A DNA stretch of 22,972 bases from Nannochloropsis salina CCMP1776. Taxonomy: Eukaryota > Sar > Eustigmatophyceae > Eustigmatales > Monodopsidaceae. Within the stretch, counting starts at the first letter, position 1, and each line of letters starts with the position of its first letter. The DNA lies in contig SDOX01000087.1 in NCBI GenBank assembly GCA_004565275.1, positions 5,849-28,820 on the forward strand, given 5' to 3'. Both the position numbers and the translations under genes were made by a program. A model generated the notes under the pieces. The model was given only the letters and a program-made list of their open reading frames with translations, did not search any database and was not told the origin of the DNA. Below, in pieces: positions 20,001 to 22,972 of this stretch.

Positions 20001-22972
20001 GAGGTGTTTGCCCACGACCGCAACGTCCGGGCCGAATGGGAAGCGTGCTTGGCGGAAGAATTCGGCGCGCCCGTCGAACGATTGTTCCTGACCTTGTTTT
20101 TTACGGCCACGGAGGGACGAAATTTGATCCGCTTGTACCTTCGCAACTTCGACCCGGTGGGATTGCTGGCTGTGGCTCTGGCGTATCTGATTTCGTTGGT
20201 GTTGGCGACGGGCGTGGTGGGCGTCTTTGCCTTGGCGGCGGGGGGGGGCGCCGTCTTGGTTTTGCTCTACGCGGGGACCCTCCGCTACGCCTTGTGGTTT
20301 CCATGGCGCTACTTACTCTCGCCCGGTTACCACCGGCTTCAACAATGCTGGCATGCCCTGCGTCGGTGCCAAAATGGCAGGTCAGCACGTCGCTCCCGTC
20401 AAACGTCTTCCGCCTCCTCAGCTTCCTGCGCCCATGGATGTCCTGTGGACCTGGAGCCTCCTTGTCCCCACGTAAAGACTCCCTTTGTCACGCCCGTGCA
20501 AACGTGGGAAAGCCGCAGACCACCCGATGACGGAGGGAAAGGGAGAGTCAGTTGGCAACGGGGGCGGTTGGCGCTGCACCATCGACGGCGGCGAGACCGA
20601 CACGCCGCCCCTCGGTATTTCATGTCCTTGTATCACCGATATTCACCGAGCTACTTGACCGCCCGGATTATCAGCGCCTTCTACTCCCAGTGGGAAACGA
20701 TCCGGAGCAGCCCCCACCGGACCACCACCGAAGTATTGGCCAAACATATCCACCTGGTAGGAGTCTCCGAGGCGGCCCCGGAGGGTTTGCTCGGTCCTCT
20801 AGTGTCTTTCAACGTCCCTTCCTTCGTCTTTGGGATCGAAGCGGTGCAAGCGGTGATCGATTACAAATTCCGGAATTTTGGCCGGGCCGTGTTAAAAACG
20901 GAGGCGGCCATTTATGCCACGCTCTTGATGACGTTCTCGGCCTTTTTGGTGGCCGTCCACGATCCTGACAACCCCGTTTTCTTCGACGCCAGGGTGGATT
21001 GGTCCCACGTCTCGGGGCGCGGTGCGGTACGGTGTGCCTTTGGGTGGGGGGGATGGTGTCTTGGGAAAGGCTTGGGCGTGTAGGCCGGCGGCGACGGGTG
21101 GGGATTAAAGTCGTGCCTGCCTTCCATGCCCCTCCTCTCTCGTTGTGGAATCGGAATGCACCATCTTGTAGGGAAGAATGAGAAAGGATAGCGGTCTCTT
21201 CCCATGCTTGAGCCCTCTTCTCCTTCCCTCCCTCCCTCCCTCCCTCCCTTCCTCCCTCCCAGGGTGGGAAAGGCCTGGCTCTCGTCAACACCATCCTCCT
21301 TGCCCGCATCTTCAAGCTCGAACTCACCCATTTTTCCCGCTGTCTCTGGTCAGGCGGCGGGTTTCGCGCTTGGGGCGCGAACGTGTGGTCCTGGATGAAC
21401 GCCTTGGCCTTCCCCCTCTACCTCTACACCGTCCTCGTTGCCCCCCACCACTTGGTCAGTTATTTCTTGGCCTTGGTCGCCTTGCTCTTGTGGTGGAAGA
21501 GCCTCTACTACCTGAAAGGTTTCCGAGCCACGGGCACCTTGGTGCAGATGGTCATTCAAACCGTGGGGGAAGTCCGGTGGTTCGTCGTCCTCCTCTTGAT
21601 CATTGGCTTTGGCTTCGGTTCTGGATTTTACATCCTCTTCCGCCACAAAGCGGCGGCCTGGGCCTCGGTCGTCCTCCAAAAGGGGACCTCAGGAGGCAGG
21701 AGGCTGGAGGACACGTGGCAGATCGCACCGAAAGGCATAGGCGGGGCGATGACGGCCCAAGGCGAAGAACCCTTGTACCGGTGGAGCTCCCCCGCGACGG
21801 TGTACTTGACGATGCTCTCCATCTTGCTGGGCAATTTCGAGGTGGAAGATTTTGTGGACCCGGACGACCGGGTCGACACCGGCATAGCGATTTTTTTCCT
21901 GGTGGCCTACGTGCTCCTGGTGGTGATTGTGATGCTGAACCTCTTGATTGCGATCGTCTCTCGGGTGTACGACCGTTGCCAAGTGAACTACGAGGAAGAA
22001 TTCTTGAGGGCCAAGGCACAGTTGATCTGTGAGATTGAACAGGTAGGGAGGGAAGGAGTGGTTAGGGGAAGGAAGGTTGGAGTCTTGGAGGTAGGGGAGC
22101 CAGGGCGCTGCACAAGTAACCCTTCTTGCCTTGCTTCCTTTGTCTGTTTTCCCGCCTGATTGTGTGCCTGAGGTATTATTTTTCTTTATGAACGGTGCAA
22201 TTCCCCCCCCCCGCGTTTCGTTCTTACCCTCCTTCCAGAGCCCTCTTTGTCCCTGCCTCCTCTCCTCTGACGCCTTCGCTTCCCCGTATGCCTCCCCCCA
22301 CGCAGGGCTTCTTTTTGGACAGGGAAGACCCTGTCTGGTTCCCGCCAAAATTGTTTTACATCTCCAAGCTCCGAGACCGGGCTCGAGGGGCGGGGAAAGG
22401 GAGGGACCGGGGCATGAAGGGAGGGAGGGAGGGAGGACGGGGGTGGGCCAGAAGGGAGAGGGAAGTTGGAGCGGCCAGCATTCCGTGGTTCCAACATTGC
22501 GCGAACGGGGAGAGGGAAGAAGGAAAGGAGGGCGAGGGGGAGGACGCCTGGGGGATGGTACGCGACGAGCTGCAGCAGCAGCACGACGCCGTTCAGGCCT
22601 TGGGAAGGGCAGTGGTCAGGTTGCGGGAACGGGAGGAGGAGAAAGAAGGTGAGGCCCGACGTTTGCACGCCAGCCTTGAGAAGACCCTCGCCTTCCTCCA
22701 CCACCTCACTCGGACGGCGCCAGGAGCGAAGTTTTCTCCCTCCTCCTCCCCTACCTCCTCCTCCTCCTACCCTCTCGGCCCGCCGCCTTTTTTCCACGCG
22801 GGAGGGGCGGAGGGAGAGGGTGAGGAAACGCACCCACTTTCCTCCCTCACCTCCCCCCTTCCCTCCCTCCCCCACCGCCTACTCCCTCGACGACCCCCGC
22901 CCTTACTTTCTCCCCCCCCATCCCCTCCGCGGGCCCGCAGGTCGGCGGGGAAGGAGGCAGGGAGGGAGGGAG
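17049..22972 (+). CDS. Ankyrin-repeat TRP-like cation channel, 3' end beyond window
   Basis: Five exons: 17049-18285, 18746-19243, 19567-21026, 21263-22042 and 22306 to beyond the right edge; phases agree; at least 1547 aa. Residues 1 to about 385 are Ser/Arg-rich low complexity. Ankyrin repeats follow (about 388-578; for example STPLMNFAEKGA, LLLLDYGADIQVADFQG, HTALHTAAMHDN, NTPLHLSLLERN). Hydrophobic segments lie at about 774-822 and 1025-1045. Exon 4 holds the channel core: LYLYTVLV, WWKSLYYLKGFRATG, a helix FVVLLLIIGFGFGSGF, a pore-like SILLGNFEVEDF and the S6 signature MLNLLIAIVSRVYDR (about 1288-1302), as in TRP channels. The C-terminus has a short coiled coil and a Pro/Ser-rich end. 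Calcium or cation entry gated by an unknown stimulus is inferred. The start could also be the ATG at 17112. Between 20381 and 20551 exon 3 may hold a frame-preserving optional intron. Confidence 0.85.
17816..17847 (+). repeat. Coding (GGGA)n tract in channel exon 1
   Basis: The array stays in frame and encodes a Gly-Gly-Arg-Glu run (GGGEGGREG-like) in the N-terminal disordered part of the channel. An alternative is an unannotated small intron using the GT just before it (CCAGGTGGAG), but no pyrimidine-rich acceptor follows. Confidence 0.75.
19731..19790 (+). repeat. Coding (GGGA)n tract in channel exon 3
   Basis: This purine array encodes a Gly-Gly-Arg-Glu run between the ankyrin domain and the first hydrophobic segment. 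It is followed by an acidic stretch (DEEEDVEQ). It is in frame with the flanking sequence and probably forms a flexible cytosolic linker. Confidence 0.8.
21226..21260 (+). repeat. (CCCT)n polypyrimidine tract of channel intron 3
   Basis: A CCCT array runs directly into the acceptor CCCAG at 21262 of intron 21027-21262. The exon that follows continues the channel frame with GKGLALVNTILLAR. Confidence 0.85.
22414..22440 (+). repeat. Coding (GGGA)n tract in channel C-terminal exon
   Basis: An in-frame purine array gives a third Gly-Gly-Arg-Glu run, after FYISKLRDRARG and before GWARRERE. It lies in the cytosolic tail downstream of the channel core. Confidence 0.7.

Overview
The window looks like nuclear DNA of a eukaryotic microalga, most likely a eustigmatophyte of the Nannochloropsis/Microchloropsis type. 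That assignment is inference: genes are compact and GC-rich, introns are about 120-460 bp with GT-AG ends, (GGGA)n/(CCCT)n tracts lie in and around almost every gene, a TTAGGG-type telomeric array is present, and the gene content suits an alga. No bacterial, viral or transposon gene was recognised.

Layout, left to right. On the minus strand: the first nucleotide-binding domain of an ABCC (MRP-type) ABC transporter, cut by the left edge (1-805); a three-exon gene for a small secreted or membrane-entering protein of unknown function (2415-3416); and a six-exon FtsJ/RrmJ-type RNA 2'-O-methyltransferase (4431-7182). A 2.1-kb gene-free spacer then separates this gene from the divergent plus-strand genes. 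On the plus strand: an intronless DUR3-type urea/polyamine symporter (9251-11428); a nine-exon 8-oxoguanine DNA glycosylase, OGG1 (12855-16428); and a long gene with ankyrin repeats and a TRP-like six-helix cation channel, cut by the right edge (17049-22972).

The exon models were built by hand from family motifs, GT-AG ends and phase agreement. All joins keep the reading frame: 536 aa for the methyltransferase, 484 aa for OGG1, 231 aa for the secreted protein, at least 1547 aa for the channel. The genes do not form one pathway. They look like ordinary neighbours covering transport, RNA modification, nitrogen uptake, base-excision repair and ion signalling.

The most interesting signal is not a gene but the behaviour of the purine/pyrimidine repeats. 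Many introns are purine-rich just after the 5' splice site and pyrimidine-rich before the 3' splice site, so their ends could pair. Several introns are also multiples of three with no in-frame stop. Some repeats have been absorbed into coding sequence (Gly-Arg-Glu or Pro-Ser runs). A 14-unit telomere-like array sits inside an intron of OGG1, the gene for the enzyme that repairs oxidised guanine.
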